From an uncultured Bacilli bacterium (GTDB lineage Bacteria; Bacillota_I; Bacilli_A; RF39; UBA660): DNA of 7,670 nucleotides. The stretch lies in NCBI GenBank assembly GCA_947623855.1, contig CANQHW010000053.1:1-7670 (forward strand), written 5' to 3'. The notes beneath the pieces are model-generated. The model was not told where the DNA came from, did not search any database, and saw only the letters and a program-made list of their open reading frames with translations. The translations under genes and the position numbers were made by a program. Positions 1-5,797 of this stretch are shown here, one piece after another (position 1 is the stretch's first letter; each line of letters opens with the position of its first letter).

Positions 1-33
1 TTATGCAAGAGGAAAAATTTCCTTTTCCAAAAC

Positions 34-83
34 AAAAAAAGAGCTGAATGAATCAGTTCATTTCATTACAGCCCCTTTTTTTT
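34..83. terminator. Terminator hairpin of an upstream gene
   Basis: An A-tract (34-40) and a T-tract (76-83) flank an imperfect hairpin. The left arm GCTGAATGAA (43-52) pairs with the right arm at 62-72 with one bulged A at 68; the loop is 53-61. The A/T tracts extend the stem and make it usable in both directions, but the T-run favours termination of rightward transcription entering from before base 1. The gene it serves is not visible. Short open frames run into it from the left edge and none can be assigned. Confidence 0.7.
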
Positions 84-101
84 AGTATAAAACACTCTTA
101 C

Positions 102-130
102 TTGCACTAAAATAAAAAATAAGATATAAT
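102..130 (+). promoter_or_regulatory. Sigma-A type promoter of the LCP gene
   Basis: A -35 box TTGCAC (102-107; consensus TTGACA) lies exactly 17 bp before a perfect -10 box TATAAT (125-130). Transcription should start near 136-138. That falls on the first in-frame ATG of the LCP gene at 136, so either that ATG is leaderless or translation starts at the next ATG, 157. Confidence 0.75.
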
Positions 131-156
131 AATTTATGAAAGTAAAAAGTGGTTTT

Positions 157-1971
157 ATGAAAGTATTATTAAATAAACTAAAAAAATTAAATAAATTAAC
201 CTTAATACTCTTTATAATAAGTATAATTACTTACTTTATAACCTATTCTTTTCTAACCACCAGTCTTATAAAACTTACCGGTATTGAAACCTTTATCAGA
301 TACTTTATAATAATCTTCTTCTTAATATACTTTATAATATATACCATTATCGGTCTTATAACCCTTATAACTAAAAAGAAACTAATATATACTATTCTAA
401 TAACCCTAACATTCTTATTTAGTACCCTCTTTGGATTAGCTAGCTTTTATATAAATAAAATCTATTCTAAACTAGATCTAAGTAAAGATACCATCGTCTA
501 TACAGTTAACCTAATTACCCTAAAAGAAACAACCTTTAATAGATCATCTACTATTGGTATTGTAAAAGACTCTAAAGAAACAAACTATAACTTACTAGCT
601 GATAAATTAATTGCAGAAAAAAACTATAAAAATAAAACTATCTACTATGATGATATCTACCTACTCTTAGATGCTTTATATAATAATGAAGTTGATAGTA
701 TCATCGTAAACGGTAATTATAAAATCTTATTCAGTAATGATGAAAGATACTCCGATATTGAAACCCGTACCCAAGAAATATCTAGCTATAATGAAACTAG
801 AAAAAATGAAGATAATATAAATACCTCTAATAAAGCCTTAAATACTCCTTTTAGTATTCTCTTAATGGGAGTAGATAGTGAATATGAAGGATTACAAGCT
901 AACCAAGCCTTTAATGGTGATACCCTAATGCTCTTAACCTTTAACCCTAAAACCTTAACTCTAAGTATGTTTAGTATCCCTAGAGACTTATATGTCCCAA
1001 TATCTTGTAATAATAACAACCTAGCTAAAATAAACTCCTCTGCAGCATATGGTACTAATTGTGTTATAAGCACTATAAAAAAACTAACCGATATCGATAT
1101 TGATTACTTTGTAAAAATAAACTTTAAAGGAGTTGTTGAACTAGTAGATACCCTTGGAGGAATAAATGTTGATGTAACTATGGACTTCTGTGAACAAAAT
1201 AGTAACCGAGAATTCGGAGATAAATTAATCTGTTTAAATAAAGGTTACCAAAAACTAACCGGTGAACAAGCCCTTGCCTTTGCAAGACACCGGAAAACCC
1301 TTGTAAGAGGAGATATCGACCGTATCGCCAACCAACAAAAAGTCGTAGAATCAATCCTCAACGAAGTAAAAAATATTAATAGTTTTAAAGAAATAGAAAA
1401 TGTCTTAGATGCTATAAATAATAATATAGATACTAATATAACTAGAACTCAAATATTATCCCTATACAACGTAGCTAAAGACATCTTAATAAATACTCTA
1501 ACTAATAGTAATACTACTCTAAATATTAAAAAAACTTATCTAGAATATTATGATTTACCAGTATATTTACCATACTCTAATACTACTACCAGTGCATTAG
1601 GTTATTATCAAGAAAGTTTAAATGATATAACCCATATGATGAAAGTAAACCTTGGTATAGAAAAAGAAGAACCTAATAAAACATATACTATAGATTATAA
1701 CGAAGATTATACTAGTATCTATTATGGTAAAAACCTTAAAGGTGAAAAACCAATCAATACAATGCCTAACTTAATCGGAAAACCCATCTCTGAAGCTGAA
1801 GCTTTAGCAAGTAAATACCATCTAACATTAATAACTTCCGAAGAATATAACCCTGATTATGAAGATAATACTATTATTAATCAATCCATACCTACTAATG
1901 CTATTCTAGATAATTATAATACTCTAACTATTACCATTAACAATCTAAATAGAATAGACAATATCGATTAA
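157..1971 (+). CDS. LytR-CpsA-Psr (LCP) family wall glycopolymer ligase with C-terminal PASTA-like domain
   Basis: LCP enzymes sit in the membrane and move undecaprenyl-diphosphate-linked anionic glycopolymers (teichoic acid, capsule) onto peptidoglycan at the cell surface. Numbering from ATG 136, three hydrophobic segments are visible at about 21-47, 53-79 and 83-105, as in streptococcal CpsA/Wzg proteins. An accessory extracellular region spans about 120-230. The LCP domain spans about 238-415: SILLMGVD, GDT at 261-263 (family metal/phosphate Asp), SIPRDLYVP with R283, LVDTLGGI, and ALAFARHRKT followed by RGDIDRIANQQ, which carry the conserved arginines that bind the lipid diphosphate. A C-terminal segment (about 543-605), with MPNLIGKPISEAEALA, resembles a PASTA domain. 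I chose the ATG at 157 because 136 lies at the expected transcription start, has no ribosome site and would need leaderless translation; the site before 157 (AAGTGG) is also weak. The first ATG remains possible (611 aa against 604). Transcribed alone and convergent with the surface protein gene. Which LCP paralogue it is cannot be told. Confidence 0.93.
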   Translation: MKVLLNKLKKLNKLTLILFIISIITYFITYSFLTTSLIKLTGIETFIRYFIIIFFLIYFIIYTIIGLITLITKKKLIYTILITLTFLFSTLFGLASFYINKIYSKLDLSKDTIVYTVNLITLKETTFNRSSTIGIVKDSKETNYNLLADKLIAEKNYKNKTIYYDDIYLLLDALYNNEVDSIIVNGNYKILFSNDERYSDIETRTQEISSYNETRKNEDNINTSNKALNTPFSILLMGVDSEYEGLQANQAFNGDTLMLLTFNPKTLTLSMFSIPRDLYVPISCNNNNLAKINSSAAYGTNCVISTIKKLTDIDIDYFVKINFKGVVELVDTLGGINVDVTMDFCEQNSNREFGDKLICLNKGYQKLTGEQALAFARHRKTLVRGDIDRIANQQKVVESILNEVKNINSFKEIENVLDAINNNIDTNITRTQILSLYNVAKDILINTLTNSNTTLNIKKTYLEYYDLPVYLPYSNTTTSALGYYQESLNDITHMMKVNLGIEKEEPNKTYTIDYNEDYTSIYYGKNLKGEKPINTMPNLIGKPISEAEALASKYHLTLITSEEYNPDYEDNTIINQSIPTNAILDNYNTLTITINNLNRIDNID

Positions 1972-1996
1972 AAATGAGATCTCCCAATCTCATTTT
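1971..1996. terminator. Bidirectional terminator between LCP gene and surface protein gene A
   Basis: A perfect 10-bp stem AAAATGAGAT (1971-1980) / ATCTCATTTT (1987-1996) with loop CTCCCA. The A and T tails give a U-run on both strands. It lies between two convergent stop codons (1969-1971 on +, 1998-2000 on -) and so ends both transcripts. Confidence 0.85.
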
Positions 1997-1997
1997 A

Positions 1998-3653
1998 TTA
2001 TGCTACTATTATATATGGTGCTTCCGCACTCCCATTTCCTTCCCAACTCGCGATCATGGTGTTGGATGTCAGATATAAGGACGGGCGCACGGCATACGCA
2101 TAGTACGCGTTGCTGAGGCTGACACGTCCGGACGCATAGACTACGGACACAAGGGTGGAGAGGGACGAAATCGGCGTGAGGTTCCACAGGGTCTTACTAG
2201 AAAACCAATCGTTCCCCGCACAATCCGTTTTATAATCTCCAGTATCCCATCCATATATTGCACTATTTAAACATGCTTGACGATTATATGTTTTTCCACC
2301 TCCAGTAGCATATCCATAATCACTGGGGTACATTAAACCGATTTTTCCTGTCCATTCCGTTTTGCTTTCGGTATATACGTCTGTACCTCTTTCATATTTA
2401 TACCATGTTGCTGCTGTGGCATTTTGATAATAATTTTCTGCACTTGATGTACCTGATAATCCTCCTAGTTTCCATTTTACAGTTTCAATCATACTTTTTG
2501 TTGGTCCATTATCATCTCCTTTTAAACCTTCTGTGCTAAAATTACAAGCTGTTTTTGTTCCATCTGATACATGTGTTGCACTTGTTGCTCCGGAACACTT
2601 ACCATCTTTTCTATCCCAATACAAACTTCCTGTTGCTCCACTTGCATTTAATTCGTGTGAACTATATCCTGGGTTTAATAACATCATTAATCTGGAATCC
2701 GTCCAGTCATTACTTCCATAACTACTTGATGATGAGCCTTTCCCGGTTGATTTATTATCCCATACATAATAATTAGGTAATGGTTCATCTCTTATTATCT
2801 TGACTAAGTTTTGGATACCATTACTTTCGGTTTCGACACCGTTCATAAGGCCGATGATTCGCCATTTCTCACAATGCTGACTAGCATTACTCTCGGTTAA
2901 TCCAGAATAGGTATCACAGTTAAACCAGATATAATTTTTTAATTTTTCATCATTTGGTCCATAATATCTCTTATTGTGATCTGCAGTATTATCATCAGTT
3001 ATGTCTGATTCTTCTAAGTTAGCTAAATATTCATTTAATTGTTGTGGCTCAACTGTTGTAATAGTACATGTACTATTGTTACTTACACTTGTTACTTTAA
3101 ATCTTTTATCATCTCTTTCTACTTCTTGACCATTATCACATTTGATATCAGTTATGGCTGTACCTTCAGTTGGGGTTACAGTAAAGTAATCTGTATCTTT
3201 TCCTTCTAACACTGTTTGGGATGATGGTTCTACACTTCCGCCTTCACCTACTACTCTAGCAGTTATCGTATATTTTACTGGTGCATTAAAGTATACAGTG
3301 CATTTATTTGGACCCGAAGTAGATAAATTTAACTTCCAATTTGATGAATCCCAATCTACTGTTGTTACACCTTCATTATCACATTCGGTTTTAGAATAGG
3401 TATATCCTTCTTCTTTTGCTGGAAAATGATCTAAATTTCCTTCTTCTCCTTCTACTTTCACTGCTAATTCAATATCTTTTCTATTTATTTTAACTCTTGT
3501 ATAAATAATTCTTCTAGAATATCTTACTTGATAAAATGCATATGATGTTCCTACTACTGCAATAACTAATAATAGAAAAGAAAAGAATATAAATCTATTT
3601 CTTCCTCCATGTTGAATTTTATCTAATTCTTTCTCGGGATTAAATCTAAACAT
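1998..3653 (-). CDS. Membrane-anchored surface protein A with variable C-terminal (C-type-lectin-like) domain
   Basis: 551 aa; function not established. Residues 1-20 are polar and basic, followed by one hydrophobic segment (about 21-43) ending GTSYAFYQV. This is an uncleaved anchor or a SipW/TasA-like signal peptide. The remainder should be extracellular. Residues about 45-122 form a small domain shared with protein B. Residues about 126-204 look like a divergent InlB B-repeat/beta-grasp module (VVGEGGSVEPSS, FTVTPTEGTAITDIKC) that B lacks. Residues about 239-551 form the tip domain: YIWFNC, CEKWRIIGLM, GLMYPSDYGYATGGG, CAGNDW, and AVRPSLYLTS near the end, with paired cysteines suggesting disulphides. 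This layout resembles DGR-diversified C-type-lectin-like targets of gut Firmicutes. Residues about 484-523 are hypervariable and encoded by GC-rich DNA. The start is fixed by homology with B; its ribosome site (TAGGA, 7-8 nt upstream) is weak. It is divergent from XRE regulator A and has a promoter between two operators. Likely a binding or adhesion protein (inference). Confidence 0.85.
   Translation of the reverse strand: MFRFNPEKELDKIQHGGRNRFIFFSFLLLVIAVVGTSYAFYQVRYSRRIIYTRVKINRKDIELAVKVEGEEGNLDHFPAKEEGYTYSKTECDNEGVTTVDWDSSNWKLNLSTSGPNKCTVYFNAPVKYTITARVVGEGGSVEPSSQTVLEGKDTDYFTVTPTEGTAITDIKCDNGQEVERDDKRFKVTSVSNNSTCTITTVEPQQLNEYLANLEESDITDDNTADHNKRYYGPNDEKLKNYIWFNCDTYSGLTESNASQHCEKWRIIGLMNGVETESNGIQNLVKIIRDEPLPNYYVWDNKSTGKGSSSSSYGSNDWTDSRLMMLLNPGYSSHELNASGATGSLYWDRKDGKCSGATSATHVSDGTKTACNFSTEGLKGDDNGPTKSMIETVKWKLGGLSGTSSAENYYQNATAATWYKYERGTDVYTESKTEWTGKIGLMYPSDYGYATGGGKTYNRQACLNSAIYGWDTGDYKTDCAGNDWFSSKTLWNLTPISSLSTLVSVVYASGRVSLSNAYYAYAVRPSLYLTSNTMIASWEGNGSAEAPYIIVA
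2063..2204 (-). other. Putative DGR-like variable region of surface protein A
   Basis: This part of gene A encodes residues about 484-530. By hand count 2081-2190 is 67/110 GC (61%), while the surrounding gene is clearly AT-rich. On the coding strand A is only 15/110 (14%) and T 28/110 (25%), the skew expected when template adenines have been replaced by random bases. Its 3' boundary is a 25-bp block (2063-2087) identical to 4128-4152 in gene B, in the position an IMH-like (initiation of mutagenic homing) sequence would hold. Upstream of the block the two genes differ at most codons. No reverse transcriptase or template copy is in the window, so this is inferred from composition and comparison. 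Import of a GC-rich cassette by ordinary recombination is the main alternative. Confidence 0.55.
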
Positions 3654-3678
3654 AATATTTCCTACTTTCTAAAATTAA

Positions 3679-3695
3679 ACGTATTATAATTACGT
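3679..3695. promoter_or_regulatory. Operator A1 (downstream of surface gene A -10 box)
   Basis: A 17-bp dyad, ACGTA-N7-TACGT. It is the reverse complement of operator A2 with one mismatch. It lies between the -10 box and the start codon of gene A, over the first transcribed bases, where a bound repressor would block transcription. The likely binder is the adjacent XRE regulator A (inference). Confidence 0.65.
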
Positions 3696-3707
3696 TCTAT
3701 TTTTTAA

Positions 3708-3736
3708 ATTATAGCATCAAAAACACGTAATTACAA
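3708..3736 (-). promoter_or_regulatory. Promoter of surface protein gene A
   Basis: On the minus strand the -10 box is a perfect TATAAT (3708-3713). Exactly 17 bp upstream is a -35-like TTGTAA (3731-3736; 4 of 6 to consensus), which lies inside operator A2. The weak -35 inside an operator suggests a regulated promoter. Confidence 0.65.
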
Positions 3737-3741
3737 TACGT
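3725..3741. promoter_or_regulatory. Operator A2 (over surface gene A -35 box)
   Basis: A 17-bp dyad, ACGTA-N7-TACGT, centred on the -35 box of gene A and 46 bp (centre to centre) from operator A1. It also lies upstream of regulator A, so it could mediate autoregulation. No clear promoter for regulator A could be identified on the plus strand. Confidence 0.65.
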
Positions 3742-3800
3742 ATAGTAAAAATATTTTATGTTTTTTTAATACACTTATTTTATACAAGGAGGAATAGTCT

Positions 3801-4016
3801 ATGAGATTTATTGCCAATGATTATGAACCAAAAGAAATAATAAAAATAATACGTGAATGGAGTGAAGAAACTCAAGAAGAATTTTCTAAACACATTAACA
3901 GAAGTAAAGATACTATCCAAAGTTATGAATTAGGAAGAGCAAAAATAAGCCTTGATAAATTTTTAGAATTAGCTAAATCTCAAAAAATTAAAATTACTAT
4001 CGAAAAGATTAAATAA
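3801..4016 (+). CDS. Small XRE/Cro-C1-type HTH regulator A
   Basis: 71 aa, essentially a single DNA-binding domain. After the opening MRFIANDYEPKEI, a Cro/C1 helix-turn-helix fold can be traced: helix 1 at about 11-19, EETQEEFSKHIN (helix 2), RSKDTIQSYELGR (turn plus recognition helix, about 34-46), then LDKFLELAKS and a short basic tail. No ligand-binding, dimerisation or peptidase domain is visible. The start is supported by a strong AAGGAGG (3786-3792), 8 nt before the ATG. It is transcribed divergently from surface gene A across a 147-bp gap holding two matching operators, so it is most simply read as a repressor of gene A and of itself; an activator role is possible. It is homologous to regulator B along its length but differs in the recognition helix. 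Confidence 0.85.
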   Translation: MRFIANDYEPKEIIKIIREWSEETQEEFSKHINRSKDTIQSYELGRAKISLDKFLELAKSQKIKITIEKIK

Positions 4017-4046
4017 AAAATAACAACTTAACCATTGTTATTTTTT
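4015..4046. terminator. Bidirectional terminator between regulator A and surface gene B
   Basis: A perfect 12-bp stem AAAAAATAACAA (4015-4026) / TTGTTATTTTTT (4035-4046) with an 8-nt loop. It starts within the stop codon of regulator A and lies 16 bp before the stop of convergent gene B. The U-runs on both strands indicate that it serves both genes. Confidence 0.88.
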
Positions 4047-4062
4047 ATTATTTTAAATCTTA

Positions 4063-5391
4063 TTAGGGAATTAATATATAAGGATTAGTACTACTTCCAT
4101 CACCTTCCCCGCTCTTTATTTTTACACTGGATGTCAGATATAAGGACGGGCGGACCGCATACGAGTTGGACGTGACGTCGCTGCCGTACACATCACCGCT
4201 GTAGAACACACTAAACACACTGCTGGAGTTTTGGGATAGCGGCGAAATCGTAAATTGACTTCTATTAGAAATAAATAACCAATCATTTCCTACACAATCT
4301 TCTTTATATCCTAGACCATCCCATTCGCTTAATATATAATCTAAACATTCTTGTCTGTTATATGTTACTCCTCCACTTGTGGCATATCCATAATCACTCG
4401 GATACATTAAGCCGATTAGATTATCGTAGTGATTAGCATTCGAACCGTATACTGTTGTACTTCGTTCAGCTTCATAAAATTGAGATGTTGTACTAGCATT
4501 GGATGTTGGCCCTCCTAAATCCCATACTACACTCTGTATCATCGCTTTACTAGCAGTAGTTATTCCTTTTTGTTTTACACTATTTGAATCTGTCCATGTA
4601 TATCCATTTTTTAAATAATAACTTGTACTATTTAAAAAACTTGTGTTTAAACTTGCTTTCGCCCAGTTATTTACAGCTGAACTATGCCATGATCTACTAC
4701 CAATACTTTCTGCTCTTATTATTTTTACTCTATCTGTAGATCTATAATTTGTTACCTCTACTACATTAATAAGTCCGATAATTCGCCATTTCTCACAATC
4801 ATGGGTTGTATCTGTAGCATTTGAGTTAGTTAAACTATCATAACTTTTACAATTATACCAGATATAATTATTGGGTGTTGCTCCGATATATCTTAAATTT
4901 CCATCTTCGGTTTCATCTATTACAATATTTGCTACTTCTAATCCATGTTCTTGCATACATTCATTTAAGGGCATTTTATCAATACACAAAGATGATAATG
5001 TACCTGTAGTTGTTGGTTTCTTTTTAAAGCTTATAGTACATTTATTGGGACCAGTTGAATTTAAATCTAATGACCATGTTCCATAATTCCATGTTGCTGT
5101 AGTTATTCCTTCTGTATCACATGTTATTCCACTATATATTAATCCTTCATTTCTATTAGGAAACTCTTTTCTGTTTTCTGTTTCTCCTTCTACTTTAACA
5201 GCTAATTCTATATCTTTCCTATTTATTTTAACTCTCGTATAAATAATTCTTCTCGAATATCTTACTTGATAAAAGGCATATGATGTTCCTACTACGGCGA
5301 TGACTAATAATAGAAAAGATATAAATATAAATCTATTTCTACCTCCATGTTGGATCTTTTTTAATTCTTTCTCGGGATTAAATCTAAACAT
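4063..5391 (-). CDS. Membrane-anchored surface protein B with variable C-terminal (C-type-lectin-like) domain
   Basis: 442 aa, paralogue of protein A; function not established. Residues 1-70, including the basic leader and membrane segment (21-43), are almost identical to A. Residues about 71-124 align with A (GPNKCTI). Residues 125-175 differ: B lacks the InlB-repeat-like module and has a short Cys-containing linker. The tip domain (about 176-442) has the same landmarks: YIWYNC, CEKWRIIGLI, LIGLMYPSDYGYATSGG, CVGNDW and YAVRPSLYLTS, with a hypervariable stretch at about 372-410. I place the start at 5391, not at the in-frame ATG 33 bp upstream (5424). The start at 5391 matches that of A and has AAAGGAG (5399-5405) at 7-nt spacing, whereas the upstream ATG overlaps the -10 box and would not be transcribed. 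It is divergent from XRE regulator B and has its own operator-flanked promoter. Likely an extracellular binding protein (inference). Confidence 0.85.
   Translation of the reverse strand: MFRFNPEKELKKIQHGGRNRFIFISFLLLVIAVVGTSYAFYQVRYSRRIIYTRVKINRKDIELAVKVEGETENRKEFPNRNEGLIYSGITCDTEGITTATWNYGTWSLDLNSTGPNKCTISFKKKPTTTGTLSSLCIDKMPLNECMQEHGLEVANIVIDETEDGNLRYIGATPNNYIWYNCKSYDSLTNSNATDTTHDCEKWRIIGLINVVEVTNYRSTDRVKIIRAESIGSRSWHSSAVNNWAKASLNTSFLNSTSYYLKNGYTWTDSNSVKQKGITTASKAMIQSVVWDLGGPTSNASTTSQFYEAERSTTVYGSNANHYDNLIGLMYPSDYGYATSGGVTYNRQECLDYILSEWDGLGYKEDCVGNDWLFISNRSQFTISPLSQNSSSVFSVFYSGDVYGSDVTSNSYAVRPSLYLTSSVKIKSGEGDGSSTNPYILIP
4128..4278 (-). other. Putative DGR-like variable region of surface protein B
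   Basis: Encodes residues about 372-421 of protein B. The GC-rich part (4141-4250) is 61/110 GC (55%) by hand count. Coding-strand A is 20/110 (18%) against T 29/110 (26%), the same direction of skew as in gene A. The block 4128-4152 is identical to 2063-2087, including synonymous positions. The codons farther upstream (about 4251-4278) are AT-rich again, so the converted tract appears shorter than in gene A. A one-codon length difference separates the two variable regions. No template or reverse transcriptase is visible here. Confidence 0.55.
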
Positions 5392-5403
5392 AATATCACT
5401 CCT

Positions 5404-5424
5404 TTGATTATTATCTATACTCAA
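5404..5424. promoter_or_regulatory. Operator B1 (from -10 box to ribosome site of gene B)
   Basis: The dyad TTGATTAT-N5-ATACTCAA has the same half-sites and 5-bp spacing as the core of operator B2, with one mismatch in one arm. It runs from the edge of the -10 box to the ribosome binding site of gene B, so binding would block transcription start. Centre-to-centre distance to B2 is 36 bp. Confidence 0.55.
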
Positions 5425-5453
5425 TTATACACAAATATTTTGAGTATTGTCAA
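5424..5453 (-). promoter_or_regulatory. Promoter of surface protein gene B
   Basis: On the minus strand a perfect -35 TTGACA (5448-5453) and a perfect -10 TATAAT (5424-5429) are separated by 18 bp. The -35 lies at the centre of operator B2. Both boxes match consensus, so the promoter should be strong unless repressed. Confidence 0.8.
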
Positions 5454-5463
5454 TACTCAAAAT
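5437..5463. promoter_or_regulatory. Operator B2, perfect 27-bp palindrome over the gene B -35 box
   Basis: A perfect dyad with 13-nt arms (left arm ATTTTGAGTATTG) around a single central base at 5450. It covers the -35 of gene B and sits 45 bp upstream of regulator B, so it can serve gene B repression and regulator autoregulation. Its half-site (TTGAGTAT) is unrelated to the ACGTA half-site of module A. Confidence 0.8.
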
Positions 5464-5508
5464 TGTTATTCTTATCCGCTATTTGCTAACATAAAATCGA
5501 GGTGAAAT

Positions 5509-5736
5509 ATGAAAATAATTGCCAACAATTATGAAGCCAAAGAAATAGTTAAAATGATAAGAGAGTGTACTGATTTAAATCAAACGGAATTTGGTCATCT
5601 ATTAAATAGGAGTAGAGATAGTATTAATAATATAGAAAATGGACGTAATCGGATGTATTTAAATGATTTTATAGATATGTGTAAAAAATTTAATATTAAA
5701 ATTATATTAGAAGAAAAAAATAGCAAAAATTTATAA
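5509..5736 (+). CDS. Small XRE/Cro-C1-type HTH regulator B
   Basis: 75 aa, a single HTH domain homologous to regulator A (shared opening MxxIANxYExKEI and INRS/LNRS-type turn). LNQTEFGHLLNRSRDSINNIENGR (about 23-46) gives helices 2 and 3; the recognition segment SRDSINNIENGR differs from the SKDTIQSYELGR of regulator A. The ribosome site GAGGTG (5499-5504) supports the start. It is divergent from surface gene B across a short gap holding a perfect palindrome. Likely a repressor of gene B and of itself (inference). Its last codons and stop lie inside the terminator hairpin. Confidence 0.85.
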   Translation: MKIIANNYEAKEIVKMIRECTDLNQTEFGHLLNRSRDSINNIENGRNRMYLNDFIDMCKKFNIKIILEEKNSKNL

Positions 5737-5750
5737 TCTTGCTATTTTTT
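5715..5750. terminator. Bidirectional terminator between regulator B and ATPase gene
   Basis: A perfect 12-bp stem AAAAAATAGCAA (5715-5726) / TTGCTATTTTTT (5739-5750) with a 12-nt loop. It overlaps the last seven codons and the stop of regulator B. It can also stop leftward transcripts from the convergent ATPase gene, which ends at 5798. Confidence 0.85.
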
Positions 5751-5765
5751 AATTCATAATAAAAA

Positions 5766-5784
5766 GGATACCATATTGATATCC
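5766..5784. repeat. 19-bp imperfect palindrome, left copy flanking the ATPase gene
   Basis: GGATACCATATTGATATCC has arms GGATA/TATCC around an AT-rich centre. The same sequence with three mismatches recurs at 7307-7325, on the other side of the ATPase gene, in the same orientation. It could be a weak hairpin, a protein site or a remnant of a repeat that arrived with the gene. Confidence 0.45.
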
Positions 5785-5797
5785 GTTAATTATTTAA

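Noticed and set aside
1..50. C-terminal end of an upstream plus-strand gene
   Set aside because: All three plus frames are open for a short distance into the hairpin, so no frame can be chosen.
786..1073. Minus-strand 95-aa open frame
   Set aside because: Antisense to the conserved LCP domain, with no ribosome site or recognisable motif.
1990..2187. Minus-strand 65-aa open frame rich in Cys/His/Val
   Set aside because: It lies in another frame of the GC-rich variable region of gene A; high GC removes stop codons there by chance.
2533..2776. Two overlapping plus-strand open frames of 62 and 73 aa
   Set aside because: Antisense to surface gene A, overlapping each other, no ribosome site and low-complexity composition.
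4871..5086. Plus-strand 71-aa open frame
   Set aside because: Antisense shadow of surface gene B.
5392..5424. Eleven-residue upstream extension of surface protein B (ATG at 5424)
   Set aside because: It overlaps the -10 box and is not shared with protein A; the ATG at 5391 has a good ribosome site.
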